A stretch of DNA of 64,000 bases from Deinococcus alpinitundrae (lineage in GTDB: Bacteria > Deinococcota > Deinococci > Deinococcales > Deinococcaceae), in contig NZ_WXZL01000002.1 of NCBI RefSeq assembly GCF_009982895.1, positions 124,001-188,000 of the forward strand, read 5' to 3'. Of this stretch, positions 30,305 through 39,543 are shown piece after piece (within the stretch, counting starts at the first letter, position 1; every line of letters begins with the position of its first letter). The notes beneath the pieces are model-generated. The model saw only the letters and a list, made by a program, of their open reading frames with translations, was not told the origin of the DNA and did no database searches. Made by a program: the position numbers and the translations under genes.

Positions 30305-31353
30305 GCCTGCTCCTGAAGCATCGACGTGCGCAGTTCGGCCAGGTTGCTCCGGCCCAGTTCGCGCGTGCCGTCCTCGATCTCGTGAATCAGCGTGACCAGA
30401 TGGGCGGTCAGCGGCGTGGGGACCCCATGCTGAATCCCGAAATGCACCACCCAGCCGAGTTGGGCGTCCACCTCCGTTCGCCGTTTCCTGACCGCCAGAT
30501 CGCGCCAGATGCCGCTGTGGGTCTTGGCACTGCGGCGGTTAAAGGCCACCATCTCGTCCAGGCTGGCCGCCGCTGCCGCGTCGCTCGCCGAGGGCAGAAA
30601 AGCGGCCGGGTCAAAGCCGTTGAAGGCTTCGGGCGTGATGCCGTGCGCCAGGGCGACGCGCATGACCTCGCGGCCCAGTTCGGTGTAGAGCGGGCGGTCT
30701 TCAGGCTGCCCGAGCGCATCGGCAATGCTGTCGTTGGTGACGGCGGTGGCAAACAGCAGCGCGCCGTAGGCCAGCTTGCTCCAGAGATAGCCGAACACGT
30801 TGGAGCTGAGGACCGCAGCCGGTTCGAAGTGCTGAAGCACGGCATGAAGCCGCTTGGCACGTTCAGTGATCTCACCGCCCTGCTCGCCGATGACCACCAC
30901 CCCGCGCCCGCCGTAATGCACCACGCCGGGTTCCAGGTAATCCGCACCGAAGTTGACGAAGCTGCCCAGCACCTGCTCCGGCGGGAGATGTTCGTTGATG
31001 ATCAACGGGTTGAGGCCGTTCTGGATGGAGACCACCACGCCACCGGCGTGGAGATGGGGCGCGAGGGCTTTTGCCGCCTGCGCCGTGTGCTGGGCCTTGG
31101 TACACAGCAGGATAGTGTTCCACTGGCCTTCCAGGGTGTCTGGCGTGAAGGCGGGTGCCTGAACCGTGAAGTCACCGAACGGGCCATTGATGCTCAGGCC
31201 GCGCCCGTTGATGGCCTGGATATGGTCGGCGGCCACGTCCACGAACGTCACGTCAAAGCCGCCTTGCAGCAGATACGCGCCGATCGTGCCGCCGATGGCC
31301 CCGGCTCCCCAGATCAGGATGCGTTGCGAATCGTCCTCGTTCACCCGGCCCAT
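30301..31353 (-). CDS. Ketopantoate-reductase-family (ApbA/PanE) protein
   Basis: A 350-residue NADP-binding protein with GAGAIGG (cofactor) and the catalytic Lys/Asn region in LWSKLAYGALLFATAVTND. Despite the family name it may not make pantoate here: it sits in a peptide/amide operon, where such enzymes often act on other 2-oxo or hydroxy acids. An ATG at 31353 with GGAAAG close by and a GTG at 31344 overlapping the creatininase-like stop (GTGA) are both possible starts; the ATG is taken. Confidence 0.8.
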   Translation of the reverse strand: MGRVNEDDSQRILIWGAGAIGGTIGAYLLQGGFDVTFVDVAADHIQAINGRGLSINGPFGDFTVQAPAFTPDTLEGQWNTILLCTKAQHTAQAAKALAPHLHAGGVVVSIQNGLNPLIINEHLPPEQVLGSFVNFGADYLEPGVVHYGGRGVVVIGEQGGEITERAKRLHAVLQHFEPAAVLSSNVFGYLWSKLAYGALLFATAVTNDSIADALGQPEDRPLYTELGREVMRVALAHGITPEAFNGFDPAAFLPSASDAAAAASLDEMVAFNRRSAKTHSGIWRDLAVRKRRTEVDAQLGWVVHFGIQHGVPTPLTAHLVTLIHEIEDGTRELGRSNLAELRTSMLQEQA

Positions 31354-32048
31354 CCACTTTCCAGCAGGGCGCGGGTCTCCTTGACGGCCACGTCCCAGAT
31401 CGCCTGCATGTCGGTGTCGGGGCGCTGGAATTTGCCGCCGAAATTGCCCTCGCCCAGATACTCGCGCACTCCCTGGGGGCCGAGCAGCCGCATATGGTCG
31501 AAATTGATCCCGGTTTTCTCCTCGTCGGGCATCGTCACCCCGTCCAGCCGCGTCCAGGGAAAGTTCTCCATCCAGGATGCGTGACTGGCGTTGGAATCGG
31601 TGGCCTGCACCTTGGCCCAGACCTGCGGCGCGTTCCACCAGTTGTGAAACTTGATCTGGGTGCCGGGGTGATCGGCCATCCACTCGGCGGCAAAGCCCTG
31701 CGCCGGGGTGTTGCCGCCGTGCCCGTTAACGATCAGGATGCGCCGGAAGCCCTGCTCGTGCAAGTCGTCCAGAATGTCGCGCACCACGGCCAGGTACGTC
31801 TGCACCCGGATGTTGATACTGCCGGGATAAGCCCGGAAATAAGGCGTGATGCCGTAGGGCAACACCGGAAAGACCGGCACGCCCGAGTCGCCCACCGCGT
31901 CGTGCGCCAGTTTGGAGGGCAGGATGTTGTCCACGCCCAGGCTCAGGTAAGCGTGCTGCTCGGTGCTGCCCAGCGGCAGAATGCAGCGGTTGTCACGCTT
32001 GAGGTACTCTTCCACCTGCATCCAGTTCATCTGTTCAATGGCGGTCAT
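31341..32048 (-). CDS. Creatininase-family amidohydrolase
   Basis: A 235-residue metal-dependent amidohydrolase of the creatininase family. The metal-binding marks are LPLGSTEQHAYLSLGVDN near residue 25 and VNGHGGNTPAQ near 105. Members open cyclic or linear amides (creatinine, formamidopyrimidine-type compounds), so the substrate here is open. It overlaps the GntR gene by four bases, which suggests a compound imported by the operon's transporter is processed here. Confidence 0.85.
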   Translation of the reverse strand: MTAIEQMNWMQVEEYLKRDNRCILPLGSTEQHAYLSLGVDNILPSKLAHDAVGDSGVPVFPVLPYGITPYFRAYPGSINIRVQTYLAVVRDILDDLHEQGFRRILIVNGHGGNTPAQGFAAEWMADHPGTQIKFHNWWNAPQVWAKVQATDSNASHASWMENFPWTRLDGVTMPDEEKTGINFDHMRLLGPQGVREYLGEGNFGGKFQRPDTDMQAIWDVAVKETRALLESGWAG

Positions 32049-33079
32049 GACAGCTCCTTTCTCGCTCTGTTTTGCGGTGTGCGCTGGGCAGCCACGGCAG
32101 GCAGCACCAGCTCCTCGATCCCGCGCGGATCGACGATGTAGCGGTATTCGAAAGCGGGCCTATAGGGCATCAGGGTACGGACGGTCTCGGAGCCGGTGGC
32201 GTAGATCGCCACGTCGCAGCCGTCCAGCACGGTTTGCAGGTTCTCGGCGTTGAGGTGGGTGGCCTGAATCGCCGAGACATGCGGCGCAAACCTCCGGACG
32301 CCGCCCAGGAAGGTGGGCAAAAATTCCTCGAAGGTCGCCACGATGGCCAGTCGGGTCAGCGGGTCCAGTGCCGCCAGCGCCGCGCGGGTGCGCTGCGAGG
32401 GAATGAAGCCCAGCGGAATGACTTCCCAGCCGGGCAAAAGCGCCCGTGTCTCGGCCAGGCGGTGCGCCAGCGCCAGCACCACGTCGGCGTTCTGCGCTCC
32501 CTCCAGCGCACGCCCGGAGCGCAGGTCGTCGAGCGTCACGGCCTGAACGCGGTCTCCAGCGGGCAAGGCCGCCTGCACGTCCGCCGCGTAACTGCGGGTG
32601 GCGTCGGCGAACAATCCCACCAGCAGCACGCTGACGCCGTTCTGGGGCGGGCGGGCGCCGCGGGCGATGAGGGCGCTCATGGCCTCGCTGATCTGGCGCA
32701 GGCTGTAGCCCTCGCCCTCGGCCTGAACCAGCGTGTCCGTCAACAGCCGGGTCAGCCGCGCCGGATCGGGGCCGGGGGGAGGCTGCGGCGCGTCGGCCAC
32801 GAAGGTGCCGCGCCCGCGCGAGGTGATGATCAGGCCCAGACCCAGCAGCTCCTTGTAGACGCCCGCCACGGTCATGTGCGCCACGCCCAGCTCCTGCGAC
32901 AGCTCGCGCACGCTGGGCAGCCGCGCGCCGCGTGGAATGTCACCGCAGGCAATTCCGTATTCGAGTTGCCCGCGCAGCTGGGTCCCTACCGGCACGCCCA
33001 GACTGCGGTCGATGCCCAGCGGCCAGGTGAAGGTCTCGGGAGCGTGTCCGGCGGGAGCGTCCAGCACATCCGGTTTCAT
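32045..33079 (-). CDS. GntR-type regulator with a binding-protein-like domain
   Basis: A 344-residue protein. The N-terminal winged helix (about residues 25-95, with LPSVRELSQELGVAHMTVAGVYKEL and the wing SRGRGTFV) is clearly GntR. The C-terminal two-thirds does not look like the FCD or UTRA effector domains. It looks more like a two-lobed periplasmic-binding fold (VSVLLVGLFADATRSYAADVQA, LDGCDVAIYATGSETV), which would sense a small ligand. It lies inside the operon it probably controls, overlapping dppF and the creatininase gene by four bases each. Its operator may be the palindrome at 38742-38783. Confidence 0.8.
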   Translation of the reverse strand: MKPDVLDAPAGHAPETFTWPLGIDRSLGVPVGTQLRGQLEYGIACGDIPRGARLPSVRELSQELGVAHMTVAGVYKELLGLGLIITSRGRGTFVADAPQPPPGPDPARLTRLLTDTLVQAEGEGYSLRQISEAMSALIARGARPPQNGVSVLLVGLFADATRSYAADVQAALPAGDRVQAVTLDDLRSGRALEGAQNADVVLALAHRLAETRALLPGWEVIPLGFIPSQRTRAALAALDPLTRLAIVATFEEFLPTFLGGVRRFAPHVSAIQATHLNAENLQTVLDGCDVAIYATGSETVRTLMPYRPAFEYRYIVDPRGIEELVLPAVAAQRTPQNRARKELS

Positions 33080-34104
33080 CCGGTCGCCTGCGCGGTGGAA
33101 ACCGGGTCATACAGATGGCAGGCCACTTCCGGGCCGTCTTCCAGCTTAAGGAGGGCGGGCCGCTCGGTGGCGCAGCGCTCAAAAGCGTGCGGGCAGCGCG
33201 TGCGAAAGGCGCAACCGCTCGGCACATTCAGCGGGCTGGGCAGTTCGCCCGTGATGGCCGGGGCCGCCGTGCGCCGCGACGGATCGAGGGTGGGTGCAGC
33301 GGCCAGGAGTGCTTGCGTGTACGGATGACGCGGCGCGGTGAAAATCGCCTCGGTGTCCGACACCTCCACCACCCGGCCCAGGTACATCACCGCCACCCGG
33401 TGCGAGATGTGGCGCACCAGCCGCAGATCGTGGGCCACGAACAGGACGGTCAGATCGAGGCGCTCTTGCAACTCCAGCAGCAGGTTGACCACCTGCGCCT
33501 GCACCGACACGTCCAGCGCCGAGACCAGCTCGTCGGCGATCAAGCACTCCGGCTCCAGCGCCAGCGCCCGGGCAATCCCGATGCGCTGGCGCTGACCACC
33601 AGAAAACTCGTGCGGCAGGCGTCCGGCGGCCTCAGGCGGCAGGCCCACCAGTTGAAGCAATTCGCGCACGCGGGCGGGTTGCTCTGCTGCGGGGCGCATG
33701 TGGTGAACGCTCAGCGCCTCGCGCAGCACCGCCTCCACGGTCATGCGCGGGTTGAGGCTGGAATAGGGGTCTTGAAAGATCATCTGCACCCGGCGGTTGT
33801 ACTGGCGCAGGGCCGGGCCGCGCAGCGAAAGCACGTCGAGGTCACCGTAACGGACGCTGCCCCGGTCGGCGTCGTAGAGCCGCACCAGGGTGCGTGCCAG
33901 GGTGGATTTGCCGCAGCCGCTCTCGCCCACGATGCCCAGCGTCTCGCCGCGCCGCACAGTGAGTTCCACGTCGGTCAGGGCCTGTACGGCGCGTCTGGGC
34001 TGTCCTCTCCAGCGTGAAAGCAGGCTCTGGGCCACCGGAAAGGTTTTGGTGAGGCTGTGAATCTCCATCAGGGGCGGTGTGGATTTGGACAGAGGAACGG
34101 TCAT
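33076..34104 (-). CDS. dppF: Peptide ABC transporter ATPase DppF-type
   Basis: A 342-residue ATPase with Walker A GESGCGKST, signature FSGGQRQRIGIARAL and Walker B ECLIADE. The usual DEP after Walker B reads DEL here, a small deviation. The C-terminal oligopeptide-transporter extension has three cysteines spaced for an iron-sulfur-type site (CAFRTRCPHAFERC). It pairs with DppD on the DppBC channel. It overlaps its neighbours by four bases. Confidence 0.92.
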   Translation of the reverse strand: MTVPLSKSTPPLMEIHSLTKTFPVAQSLLSRWRGQPRRAVQALTDVELTVRRGETLGIVGESGCGKSTLARTLVRLYDADRGSVRYGDLDVLSLRGPALRQYNRRVQMIFQDPYSSLNPRMTVEAVLREALSVHHMRPAAEQPARVRELLQLVGLPPEAAGRLPHEFSGGQRQRIGIARALALEPECLIADELVSALDVSVQAQVVNLLLELQERLDLTVLFVAHDLRLVRHISHRVAVMYLGRVVEVSDTEAIFTAPRHPYTQALLAAAPTLDPSRRTAAPAITGELPSPLNVPSGCAFRTRCPHAFERCATERPALLKLEDGPEVACHLYDPVSTAQATG

Positions 34105-35105
34105 ACGCCCACCTCCTCAAGCGTGGATTTGAGGGCGGGCAATTCGTCGTAGTGAATGCAGGCACTGAAGCGCCCTGGGGCGACTTCCAGCAGCGGCGGC
34201 TCGCCCGTCCGGCAGGCCTCGGTCACGTACGCGCAGCGCGGCGCAAACGGGCAACCCGGCGGCAGCGAGCGCAAATCGGGCGGCCCGCCGGGAATCGGCT
34301 GCAAGGGGCGGCGGTGCTCCCCGGCTCCCGGCAGGCTTTGCAGCAGCCCCAGCGTATAGGCGTGCTTCGGCGCGTGAAACAGGTCATTGACGCCCGCCGT
34401 TTCCACCAATCGCCCGCCGTACATCACTGCCACCCGGTCACAGGTCTGCGCCACCACACCCAGATCGTGCGTAACCAGAATGACGCTCATGTGCAGCTCC
34501 TCGCGCAGCCGCAGCAAGAGCCGCAGAATCTGATCCTGAATGGTCACGTCCAGCGCCGTCGTCGGCTCGTCGGCCAGCAGAAGCTGCGGCTCGGAGGCCA
34601 GCGCGATGGCGATCATGGCCCGCTGGCGCATGCCGCCGGAGAACTGGTGCGGGTAATCCGACAAGCGGGCGCGCGGGCTGGGAATGCCGGTCAGATCCAG
34701 CAGTTCGGCGGCCCGCTCCTGCGCCGCGCGGCCCCGCAGGCCTTTGTGCTCGCGCAGGTTTTCTCCGATCTGTTCGCCCACCGTCAGCACGGGATTAAGG
34801 GCCGACATCGGTTCCTGAAAGATCATACTGATCTGCCCACCGCGCACCGAGCGCAACTTCGCGTCGGAGGCGGCCAGGAGATTCTGGCCGCCGTACTCCA
34901 CCGTCCCGGTCATCTGAATGGGGGGGCGGTGAAGGCGAATCAGGGAGCGCAGGGTCACGCTTTTGCCGCTGCCCGATTCGCCCACCAGCCCCAGCACCTC
35001 GCCGGGCATCAAGTCGAAGTTGACGCCGCGCACGGCATGGAGCACGCCGCCGGGCGTGGGAATGCGGACGTTCAGATCACGGACGCTGAGGTGCGGGGCC
35101 GTCAT
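34101..35105 (-). CDS. dppD: Peptide ABC transporter ATPase DppD-type
   Basis: A 334-residue ATPase with Walker [10 protein letters not shown], signature [15 protein letters not shown] and Walker [15 protein letters not shown]. The C-terminal cysteine motif ([14 protein letters not shown]) is typical of oligopeptide transporter ATPases. Together with DppF it drives peptide or amide uptake. It overlaps both dppC and dppF by four bases. Confidence 0.93.
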   Translation of the reverse strand: MTAPHLSVRDLNVRIPTPGGVLHAVRGVNFDLMPGEVLGLVGESGSGKSVTLRSLIRLHRPPIQMTGTVEYGGQNLLAASDAKLRSVRGGQISMIFQEPMSALNPVLTVGEQIGENLREHKGLRGRAAQERAAELLDLTGIPSPRARLSDYPHQFSGGMRQRAMIAIALASEPQLLLADEPTTALDVTIQDQILRLLLRLREELHMSVILVTHDLGVVAQTCDRVAVMYGGRLVETAGVNDLFHAPKHAYTLGLLQSLPGAGEHRRPLQPIPGGPPDLRSLPPGCPFAPRCAYVTEACRTGEPPLLEVAPGRFSACIHYDELPALKSTLEEVGV

Positions 35106-35956
35106 GCGCGGGGCCTCAGGGCGTCGGCCAGCCCGTCACCGATCAAGCTGAAGGTCACGCCCGCCAGGGTCAGGGCCAGGCCTGGAAAAGTACTGATCCA
35201 CCAGGCGGTGGCCATGAAGTTCTTGCCGTCCGCAACCATGACGCCCCATTCCGGCGTCGGCGGCTGCGCGCCCAGGCCCAGATAGCCCAGCGACGCGCCC
35301 AGCAGGATGCCCAGGCTCATGTCAGTCATCAGGTAGACGATGGCGGGCGACACAGCGTTGGGCAGCAGATGACGCAGCAGAATGCGGCTGGGGCTGTAGC
35401 CGAGTACCCGCCCGGCCTGCGCGTACTCGGCCTTCTTCTGGGTCAGCACCTCGCCGCGCGTCAGCCGCCAGTAGCTGACCCAGCCCACCGCACTCACCGC
35501 GATATACATGTTGTTAAGGCCTGGCCCCAGCACCGCCACGATGGCGATGACCAGCACCAGAAAGGGAAACACCACCACCAGATCGGCGATGCGGCCCACC
35601 ACGGCGTCGCTCCATTTGCCCAGGTAGCCGGTCAAAGCACCAAGCAGCGTGCCGAAGATGAACGGAAAGAGGGTGGTGAAAATAGCGATCTGCATATCGA
35701 CACGGGTGCCGTAGATGATCCGGCTGAGAATGTCGCGCCCGAAATTGTCGGTGCCAAAGATATGCTTGGCATTCGGCCCCTGCAAGATCGCCTCGTAATC
35801 GAAGTCGGTGGGGCTATAGCGGGCCAGATACTGCGGAAAAATGGCAGCCACAATCAAGACAAGCAGCAGGACCAGCCCGATCAGCAGCGTCGCCTTGGGC
35901 ATCCGGCGACGCGGGCGAACAGCCACTTCCAGCGCAGGGGAGTGCATGGTGGTCAT
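35102..35956 (-). CDS. dppC: Peptide ABC transporter permease DppC-type
   Basis: A 284-residue inner-membrane permease with about six hydrophobic segments and the EAA-loop region PSRILLRHLLPN. The N-terminal FGTDNFGRDILSRIIYG is a DppC/OppC mark. A ribosome site (AAGGAG) precedes the ATG at 35956. The 91 bases upstream hold a heptamer repeat (36011-36031), the only sizeable gap in the transport part of the operon apart from the one after the binding protein. Confidence 0.92.
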   Translation of the reverse strand: MTTMHSPALEVAVRPRRRMPKATLLIGLVLLLVLIVAAIFPQYLARYSPTDFDYEAILQGPNAKHIFGTDNFGRDILSRIIYGTRVDMQIAIFTTLFPFIFGTLLGALTGYLGKWSDAVVGRIADLVVVFPFLVLVIAIVAVLGPGLNNMYIAVSAVGWVSYWRLTRGEVLTQKKAEYAQAGRVLGYSPSRILLRHLLPNAVSPAIVYLMTDMSLGILLGASLGYLGLGAQPPTPEWGVMVADGKNFMATAWWISTFPGLALTLAGVTFSLIGDGLADALRPRA

Positions 35957-36010
35957 GTGGCTCCTTCGAAAGACTGTGGGCTGCGAGTTGGAAGCTGTGG
36001 GGAAAGATTA

Positions 36011-36031
36011 AATCCACAATCCACAATCCAC
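36011..36031. repeat. Intergenic heptamer repeat (AATCCAC)3
   Basis: Three exact copies of AATCCAC lie in the short gap between dppB and dppC. Flanking segments (TGGGCTGCGAG upstream, CCTGCGACCC downstream) look partly complementary, so the gap may be a small dispersed intergenic repeat or an RNA hairpin. Confidence 0.6.
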
Positions 36032-36047
36032 GACCTGCGACCCAGCG

Positions 36048-36986
36048 TCACGACAGCTCCGCACGCGGGTCGAGGCGGGCGTGAATCAGATCGGTCGCCA
36101 AAAACACCAGCGACACCAGCACCGCAAATACCAGCGTCAGGCCCTGAATCACCGGGTAGTCGCGCCCGAAGATAGCGTCGATCATCAGTTTCCCGACGCC
36201 GGGGATGGCGAAAACCGTCTCGGTAATGACGGCCCCACCGATCAGCCCGCCGACGTTGAGACCGAGCAGAGTGACGGTGGCGATCAGGGCGTTGCGCAGC
36301 ACGTGGCGGGTCATGATGACGCGGCTGCGGAGGCCTTTCGCGCGAGCAAAATCCACGTACTCGGCGGTCAGCACCTCGATGACGCTGTTGCGCAGGGTGC
36401 GGACCAGAATCGCCGCCAGGTTCAGGCCCAGTGTCAGGGCGGGCAAGAACATGTGGTAAATGTGATCACCGAAGGTCACGCCGTAGCCGCCGATGGGAAA
36501 CCAACCCAGCCGAGCGCCGAGCAGGGTCAGCAGTTGCAGGGCCACATAAAAACCCGGCAACGACAAACCCACCTGAAACACGGCCCGGATCAGGCTGTCA
36601 ACCCAGGTGTTGCGGCGCACAGCGGCCAGAATTGCCAGTGGCACTGCCATGACCACGCCCAGCACAGAGGCGTACACGTCCAGGAATAGGGTGACCGGCA
36701 ACCGGTCGAGCATCAGGCGCAGCACCGGCACCTTGAGGTTGATGCTCTCGCCCAGATTGCCGTGCAGCACCTGGTTCACGAAGAAACCGAACTGCACGAT
36801 CAGGGGTTTGTCCAGGCCCAGCTCGCGGTTGGCACGCGCCACGTTCTCCGTGGTGGCCCGGTCACCGAGTATGGCGCTCACCGGGTCGCCGGGAATGAAG
36901 TGGATGAGCACGAAGACGACCACCATCACCGCCAGAAAGAGAGGAATGATCTGAAGAAGTCGCCGGATCACGTAACTGGAATGCAT
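36048..36986 (-). CDS. dppB: Peptide ABC transporter permease DppB-type
   Basis: A 312-residue inner-membrane permease with about six hydrophobic segments. The N-terminal LLQIIPLFLAVMVVVFVLIHFIPGDP is the DppB signature, and the C-terminal EAA-loop region TRHVLRNALIATVTLLGLNVGGLIGGAVITETVF is complete. A strong ribosome site (GGGAGG) precedes the ATG. It forms the import channel with DppC. Confidence 0.92.
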   Translation of the reverse strand: MHSSYVIRRLLQIIPLFLAVMVVVFVLIHFIPGDPVSAILGDRATTENVARANRELGLDKPLIVQFGFFVNQVLHGNLGESINLKVPVLRLMLDRLPVTLFLDVYASVLGVVMAVPLAILAAVRRNTWVDSLIRAVFQVGLSLPGFYVALQLLTLLGARLGWFPIGGYGVTFGDHIYHMFLPALTLGLNLAAILVRTLRNSVIEVLTAEYVDFARAKGLRSRVIMTRHVLRNALIATVTLLGLNVGGLIGGAVITETVFAIPGVGKLMIDAIFGRDYPVIQGLTLVFAVLVSLVFLATDLIHARLDPRAELS

Positions 36987-37082
36987 GGCACCTCCCTAGA
37001 GCGCATGGTGAAACAAGGCATGAGACGCGCCACGCCTGAAATTGGGAGAAGCGTGGCGCACGGAGACAAAGCGGCTTGGGCT

Positions 37083-38657
37083 TTACTTATCGAGCCAGGT
37101 GGCCTCAAAGATGTTGTTGCCGAGGGGAATCTGGTTAAAGCCCTTGACGAACTTGGCCAGCGCCACCGGATACGGCGTCTCGTAGAGATAGATGTTGGGG
37201 GAAGCGTTGTTGAAAATGGTCTGAATCTGCTTGTATTGCGCGGCGCGTTTGGCTTTGTTGGTTTCCTGCTGGCTCTGCACGAACAGCTTCTCGATGGTGG
37301 GGTCGCTGAAGCCGGTGTGGGCCGCTTCGGTGGTGCCCGCCACGGCGAAATAGCTGGTGATCTCGCTGGGATCGGCGAGGTCGTCGGTCCAGCCGCTGGC
37401 GCGCATCTGGAAGTCGTTGGCGCGGTAGCGAGCGGTATTGGTGGCGGCGTCGAGCTGCTCGATCTTGAGCCGCACGCCCACCGCGCTCCACATCTGCTGG
37501 AGGGTCGTCGCCAGCGCCTGACCGGTGGCGCTACCGGAGGTCACGATGATGCTCACGTCGATACCGTTGGCGTAACCTGCCGCCGCCAAAAGGGCCTTGG
37601 CCTTGGCCGGATCGTAGGGGAATCCCTTCAGAGTCTTGTCGAACAGCGGAGTGGAGGACGACATGAACGACGTCATCGGTTTGCCGGCGCCGAAGGTGAC
37701 GAGCTGAATCAGGGCCGGGCGGTTGACGGCGTAGTTGAGCGCCTGACGCACCCGCACGTCCGAGAGTGGATTGGCCGTGCCGTTCTTGAGCTTGGGACGG
37801 TTGTTCATGAAGACGCTGTTGACCTGGGTGGAGGGAAACAGCATCATGTTAATTTTGGGATCGGTCTTGAGTTCGGGGGCCCGGCTGAGCGGAATGAATT
37901 CGGCTCCCTGAATTTCTCCGGCCTGAAGTTTCAGGATGCGGGTGTTGTCATCGGGAAGGATTTCGAAGCGCAGGGTATCGAGGTAAGGAAGCGCCTTCTT
38001 GTCCTCGCCCATTTTCCAGTAATACGGGTTGCGCTTGAGCACCATGTACGAGCCGCGCTTCCACTCGCTGAGTACGAAGGGGCCCGAGCCGATCGGATGC
38101 TCGGCGAACGCCTTGGCCTTCTCGGCGTCGTTCTTGCCGGGCGTGGCATCGAACAGCTTCTGCGGCATGATGCCGGTGTTGAAGGCCGCCAGCGCCGACG
38201 GCAGAACGGGATCGGGGTGCTTGAGTGTGATGGTCACGGTGTTGCCGCTGGCCGCGACGCTGGCGATCGATTCGATCAGGTAGCCCCAGATGCCGTTGTC
38301 GGGGTTGCGGGCACGGTCAAGGTTCCACTTGACGTCGGCGGACGTGATGGGGCTGCCATCGGCGAACTTGATGCCGGGGCGCAGGGTCAGCTTCATGGTC
38401 TTGCCGTCTTTGGACACCGTGTAGCGGCTGGCCAGCCCCGGCTGCACTCGCTTGCCGTCGGCGGTGGGTTGCAGCAGCGTGTCGTAAAGGTTGGTCAGGA
38501 TCCAGATATCGAGGTTGGCGTCATTAAGCACCGGGTCCAGAAACAACGAGTCGGCAGCGCGGCCAAAGATCATCTGGCCGCCGCGAGTAACGCCGAGGGC
38601 CTGACCGAGAGAGAGCGTGGCGGCGAGGGCGAGCGCGGCGCGGGTCATTCTCTTCAT
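37083..38657 (-). CDS. Peptide ABC transporter substrate-binding protein
   Basis: A 524-residue periplasmic binding protein of the SBP_bac_5 (DppA/OppA) family. The signal peptide (LALAATLSLGQALG) is followed by the typical SLFLDPVLNDANLDIWILTNLYDTLL and KFADGSPITSADVKWNLDRA. It is the first gene of the run and is likely the most highly expressed. The ATG at 38657 has GAGGAG upstream. The ligand is unknown; the operon suggests short peptides or an amide. Confidence 0.92.
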   Translation of the reverse strand: MKRMTRAALALAATLSLGQALGVTRGGQMIFGRAADSLFLDPVLNDANLDIWILTNLYDTLLQPTADGKRVQPGLASRYTVSKDGKTMKLTLRPGIKFADGSPITSADVKWNLDRARNPDNGIWGYLIESIASVAASGNTVTITLKHPDPVLPSALAAFNTGIMPQKLFDATPGKNDAEKAKAFAEHPIGSGPFVLSEWKRGSYMVLKRNPYYWKMGEDKKALPYLDTLRFEILPDDNTRILKLQAGEIQGAEFIPLSRAPELKTDPKINMMLFPSTQVNSVFMNNRPKLKNGTANPLSDVRVRQALNYAVNRPALIQLVTFGAGKPMTSFMSSSTPLFDKTLKGFPYDPAKAKALLAAAGYANGIDVSIIVTSGSATGQALATTLQQMWSAVGVRLKIEQLDAATNTARYRANDFQMRASGWTDDLADPSEITSYFAVAGTTEAAHTGFSDPTIEKLFVQSQQETNKAKRAAQYKQIQTIFNNASPNIYLYETPYPVALAKFVKGFNQIPLGNNIFEATWLDK

Positions 38658-38737
38658 TGGATCTCCTCTGGATTGTTCGGCTGCCGGGCAGCGGGGAGCA
38701 CTCTGATCTCGTCGCTTCCTGTCGTTCGCTGAGCGTC

Positions 38738-38766
38738 AATAAACACTGGATTAAGTGTTCTATCAA
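38738..38766 (-). promoter_or_regulatory. Promoter of the 12-gene scavenging operon
   Basis: On the minus strand TTGATA (38761-38766), 17 bases, TTTATT (38738-38743) give a credible sigma-70 promoter for the binding protein and downstream genes, with a leader of about 75 bases. Confidence 0.6.
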
Positions 38767-38783
38767 ACCATAACACCTGATCC
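38742..38783. promoter_or_regulatory. Operator candidate with three AACAC-type half-sites
   Basis: AACACT (38742-38747) and AGTGTT (38754-38759) form a perfect palindrome with a six-base spacer inside the promoter. A third half-site AACACC (38772-38777) lies beyond the -35, and GGATTAAGTGTT pairs with AACACCTGATCC at 10 of 12 positions. The operon's own GntR-like protein is the natural candidate. Confidence 0.55.
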
Positions 38784-38886
38784 GGAAGAGTGCAAGCGTG
38801 GTGACAGTGCCGGACAGACCGGTCGAAGTGCAAAAAATGGCCCGACGCCAAGCGCCGGACCAAGGGCAGTCAGACCTGGCGTTCAG

Positions 38887-39426
38887 TCAGCGCTCAACCC
38901 GCTCCAGCAGGGCACTCAAGGCCTGCCGGGTCAGCTCTGTGGTCAGGCCGTAAGCCAAATGTGACCCCGCTTCCCATAGCACTGCCGAAAGCGGCAATTG
39001 CCAGGGCCAGGCCTGAAAGCCGGTGGCAGGCACGGCGCTGGCGTGGGTCAGGCCGTAAAGTACCGCGCCTGCCGGAACGCCCGCACCCACCGTGACACCC
39101 GGCGCGATTTCGGCCAGCGCGCCGTAGACCGCGCCCAGGCCCGCGCCCATCGTGTAATGCACACCCTGCTGGGCCGCCAGCTTCTGCTGCTTGCTGAGGT
39201 TCACACCCTCGGCGTCGGCGGCGGCCTGAATCATCTCGGCGGGCGGCATGTGATCGATGCGCCCGCTGGGGTCGGCCCCGATCATCTTTTTCTCGGCGGC
39301 AGTGGGTGGAAAGAAGTGCTCGGCCAGGGTTTGCAGCGGCGGCTCGACCAGCGATTTGACGTACGCGCCGAGGATGCCCGCCGCTGCACCGATGAGGGCA
39401 CCGCGCAGGAAATTAGGCTGATTCAT
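38887..39426 (-). CDS. DUF1440 (YagU-like) inner-membrane protein
   Basis: A 179-residue membrane protein with hydrophobic segments near residues 8-25, 90-110, 115-130 and 145-165. The start GALIGAAAGILGAYVKSLVEPPLQT and the block GVHYTMGAGLGAVYGALAE resemble the DUF1440/YagU family, of unknown function. It lies alone between the dpp promoter and the molybdate regulator. Confidence 0.65.
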   Translation of the reverse strand: MNQPNFLRGALIGAAAGILGAYVKSLVEPPLQTLAEHFFPPTAAEKKMIGADPSGRIDHMPPAEMIQAAADAEGVNLSKQQKLAAQQGVHYTMGAGLGAVYGALAEIAPGVTVGAGVPAGAVLYGLTHASAVPATGFQAWPWQLPLSAVLWEAGSHLAYGLTTELTRQALSALLERVER

Positions 39427-39491
39427 GTCTGGCAGCTTAGACGGCTGCGGATGAGCCCAGACCGAGATGAAAAGGGCGGCTCAACATCAGC

Positions 39492-39521
39492 TTGACACTG
39501 CATAAAGACGGGCCGGATAAA
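39492..39521 (+). promoter_or_regulatory. Upstream promoter of the molybdate cluster
   Basis: TTGACA (39492-39497), an 18-base spacer and GATAAA (39516-39521), about 60 bases before the regulator start. Confidence 0.45.
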
Positions 39522-39543
39522 ATAACCGGGATGTCAAGCGACG

